This document shows positions 4,546 to 6,099 of a stretch of 6,099 nt of DNA, in pieces. The DNA comes from CAYPOY01 sp964412395 (GTDB taxonomy: Bacteria; Chloroflexota; Anaerolineae; B4-G1), in contig CAYPOY010000323.1 of assembly GCA_964412395.1 (NCBI GenBank), forward strand, positions 1-6,099, given 5' to 3'. A program made the translations under genes and the position numbers. The notes under the pieces are model-generated. The model was given only the letters and a program-made list of their open reading frames with translations, was not told where the DNA came from and did not search any database. Every line of letters starts with the position of its first letter. The first letter of the stretch is position 1.

Positions 4546-6099
4546 ATGGCCGAGTTTGTCCATCTCCACGTGCACAGCGAATACTCGCTCCTCGATGGCC
4601 TCAGCAGTTGCCGGAAACTGGCCGAGCGTGCCGTCGAACTGGACATGCCAGCCCTGGCTCTCACCGACCACGGTGCGATGTACGGCGCGATCCAGTTCTA
4701 CAAGGCGTGCCGGGCGACCGGCATCAAGCCAATCATCGGCATGGAGACATACCTGGCTCGCCGAGGTCGCCAGGACCGAGACGCGCAGCGCGACCGCAAG
4801 TCCTACCACCTGGTGCTCCTGGCCCAGAACGACACCGGCTACCACAACCTGATGCGCCTGGCGACCATCGCCCAACTGGAGGGCTTCTACTACAAGCCGC
4901 GCATTGACAAAGAGGTGCTGGCCGAGCACGCCAGCGGGCTTATTGTCCTCTCTGGCTGCGGCACCTCCGAGGTCCCCCGCCTGATCCGGGCCGGCCAACT
5001 TGACCAGGCACGCCGCACCATCGCCTGGTACCGCGACGTCTTTCCGGGCCGGTACTACCTGGAACTCCAGGAACACGACATCCCTGAGCTGACACAGGTC
5101 AACCGCCAACTGATCGCGCTCGCCCGCGAGTTTGACCTGCCGCTGGTCGCCACCAACGATGTGCACTATGCCCGCCGTGAAGAGGCTCACATCCACGACG
5201 TGCTGTTGTGCATCCAGACCGGCAAGACCGCCAACGAACCGAACCGTATGCGCATGGAGGGCGACAGTTTCTATCTCAAAAGCGCCGAGGAGATGGCGGT
5301 GCTCTTCTCCGAAGTGCCTGAGGCATTGACCAACACGCTGCGCATCACGGAGATGTGCGAACTGGAATTAAAGTTTGGCCATTACCACCTGCCTCCCTTC
5401 GAGGTGCAGGGAGGACACGACGCGCAGTCCTACCTGCGTCACCTGTGCGAGGATGGATTACAGCGACGGTACGCAGTCATCACCCCCCAGATTCGCGAGC
5501 GCCTCGAGTACGAACTGGACATCATCCACCGCATGGGCTTCGACACCTACTTCCTCATCGTCTGGGACCTGTGCCGTTTCTCCCAGGAGCAAAACATCTG
5601 GTGGAACGTGCGAGGGTCGGGGGCCAGTTCCATCGTCGCCTATAGCCTCGGCATCACCAATCTGGAACCGCTGCAGCACGGCCTGATTTTCGAGCGCTTC
5701 CTCAACCTGGGCCGCGTGACTATGCCCGACATTGACCTGGACTATCCCGACGACCAGCGGGACCAACTGATCCGCTACACCATCGAGAAGTACGGGCATG
5801 AGCAGGTGGCCCAGATCATCACCTTCGGCACGATGGGCGCCAAGGCGGCCATCCGGGACGTGGGACGGGCGCTCGACTACCCTTTGCCAGAGGTGGACCG
5901 CATCGCCCGCCTGGTGCCGGCCGGCCCCAAAGTCAAACTGGATCGGGCGTTGCAGGAAGTGCCCGAACTGCGGGAGGCTTACGAGACGCAGGAGCACATC
6001 CGGCGACTGATTGACACCGCGCGGGGTGTGGAGGGGAACGTGCGCCATGCCAGCACCCACGCCGCTGGCGTCATCGTCTCCGACGTGCCCCTGGTCGAG
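4546..6099 (+). CDS. dnaE: DNA polymerase III alpha subunit, 5' part (518 codons, open at window end)
   Basis: This is the replicative polymerase. ATG 4546 is fixed by FVHLHVHSEYSLLDG, which always sits at the DnaE N-terminus. The PHP domain (residues 1 to about 210) shows H8/H10, TDHG with H42, E67 in GMETY, H88 in YHLVLLAQN, C138 in SGCG and D205/H207 in ATNDVHY. These are the positions that bind metal in PHP domains with proofreading activity. The polymerase palm follows: IIHRMGFDTYFLIVWDL, VRGSGASSIVAYSLGIT and MPDIDLDYPDDQRD. D395 and D397 there correspond to E. coli catalytic D401 and D403; the third Asp lies beyond the window. HASTHAAGVIVSD comes just before the cut. There are no frameshifts or stops, in contrast to every upstream gene. 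It appears to be transcribed from its own leaderless promoter, separately from herA. Confidence 0.97.
   Translation, partial: MAEFVHLHVHSEYSLLDGLSSCRKLAERAVELDMPALALTDHGAMYGAIQFYKACRATGIKPIIGMETYLARRGRQDRDAQRDRKSYHLVLLAQNDTGYHNLMRLATIAQLEGFYYKPRIDKEVLAEHASGLIVLSGCGTSEVPRLIRAGQLDQARRTIAWYRDVFPGRYYLELQEHDIPELTQVNRQLIALAREFDLPLVATNDVHYARREEAHIHDVLLCIQTGKTANEPNRMRMEGDSFYLKSAEEMAVLFSEVPEALTNTLRITEMCELELKFGHYHLPPFEVQGGHDAQSYLRHLCEDGLQRRYAVITPQIRERLEYELDIIHRMGFDTYFLIVWDLCRFSQEQNIWWNVRGSGASSIVAYSLGITNLEPLQHGLIFERFLNLGRVTMPDIDLDYPDDQRDQLIRYTIEKYGHEQVAQIITFGTMGAKAAIRDVGRALDYPLPEVDRIARLVPAGPKVKLDRALQEVPELREAYETQEHIRRLIDTARGVEGNVRHASTHAAGVIVSDVPLVE

Noticed and set aside
4516..5196. 226-aa minus-strand ORF
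   Set aside because: Antisense shadow of dnaE; the + strand has unambiguous PHP motifs.
5458..6060. 200-aa minus-strand ORF
   Set aside because: Antisense shadow of the dnaE polymerase domain.
1..6099. CRISPR array, rRNA or tRNA genes
   Set aside because: No regularly spaced direct repeats and no RNA-gene consensus found on either strand by eye.

Overview
The window looks like a GC-rich bacterial chromosome segment, most likely from an uncultured Chloroflexota-type organism. That is an inference from gene content, the 'PERSRR' palindromic repeat and the promoter style; no rRNA or other taxonomic marker is present. The first 4.4 kb reads as a graveyard of broken, mostly defence- or DNA-processing genes. 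The last 1.55 kb is the healthy 5' part of a replication gene. Everything confidently coding is on the + strand.

Layout. Bases 1-590 hold the remains of an MntA/HepT (nucleotidyltransferase antitoxin / HEPN toxin) pair. A deletion has joined the antitoxin to the toxin, and a 153-bp MITE-like element (281-433) with a perfect 8-bp target duplication interrupts the toxin. Bases 587-781 hold a short unrecognised fragment broken by a 'PERSRR' repeat. From 782 to about 1018 I see no gene, but a perfect 13-bp tandem duplication abuts a consensus -10 box (1021-1026) serving an ORF at 1072. That ORF encodes the N-terminal PD-(D/E)XK-like domain of what is probably a fused restriction-modification protein and loses its family resemblance after about 1320-1370. 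Next come a stretch with a 60-bp hairpin (1525-1584), the C-terminal half of a GxxExxY protein (1599-1880), and an ORF tail (1891-2019) resembling the C-terminus of the same kind of R-M protein. Bases 2052-2710 encode a small membrane-anchored protein of unrecognised family, split by a one-base frameshift.

Bases 2829-3893 encode a nearly complete NurA-type nuclease. It is fused by deletion to the C-terminal part of a HerA-type hexameric ATPase (about 3890-4372) that lacks its Walker A loop. A repeat-rich spacer follows. A -35/-10 promoter (4508-4537) then sits so close to the dnaE start codon (4546) that the transcript is probably leaderless. dnaE runs off the window end at codon 518, with an apparently complete PHP metal site.

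How the genes relate: NurA and HerA normally form one DNA end-resection machine, and MntA and HepT one toxin-antitoxin module. Both pairs are damaged here by deletions across the gene boundary, and the R-M gene also looks internally gutted. This may be genuine decay beside a conserved gene, or partly assembly error; the sequence alone cannot decide. I do not see a clear new functional system. The best leads are the MITE, the leaderless dnaE promoter, the frameshifted membrane protein and the recurring deletion pattern.
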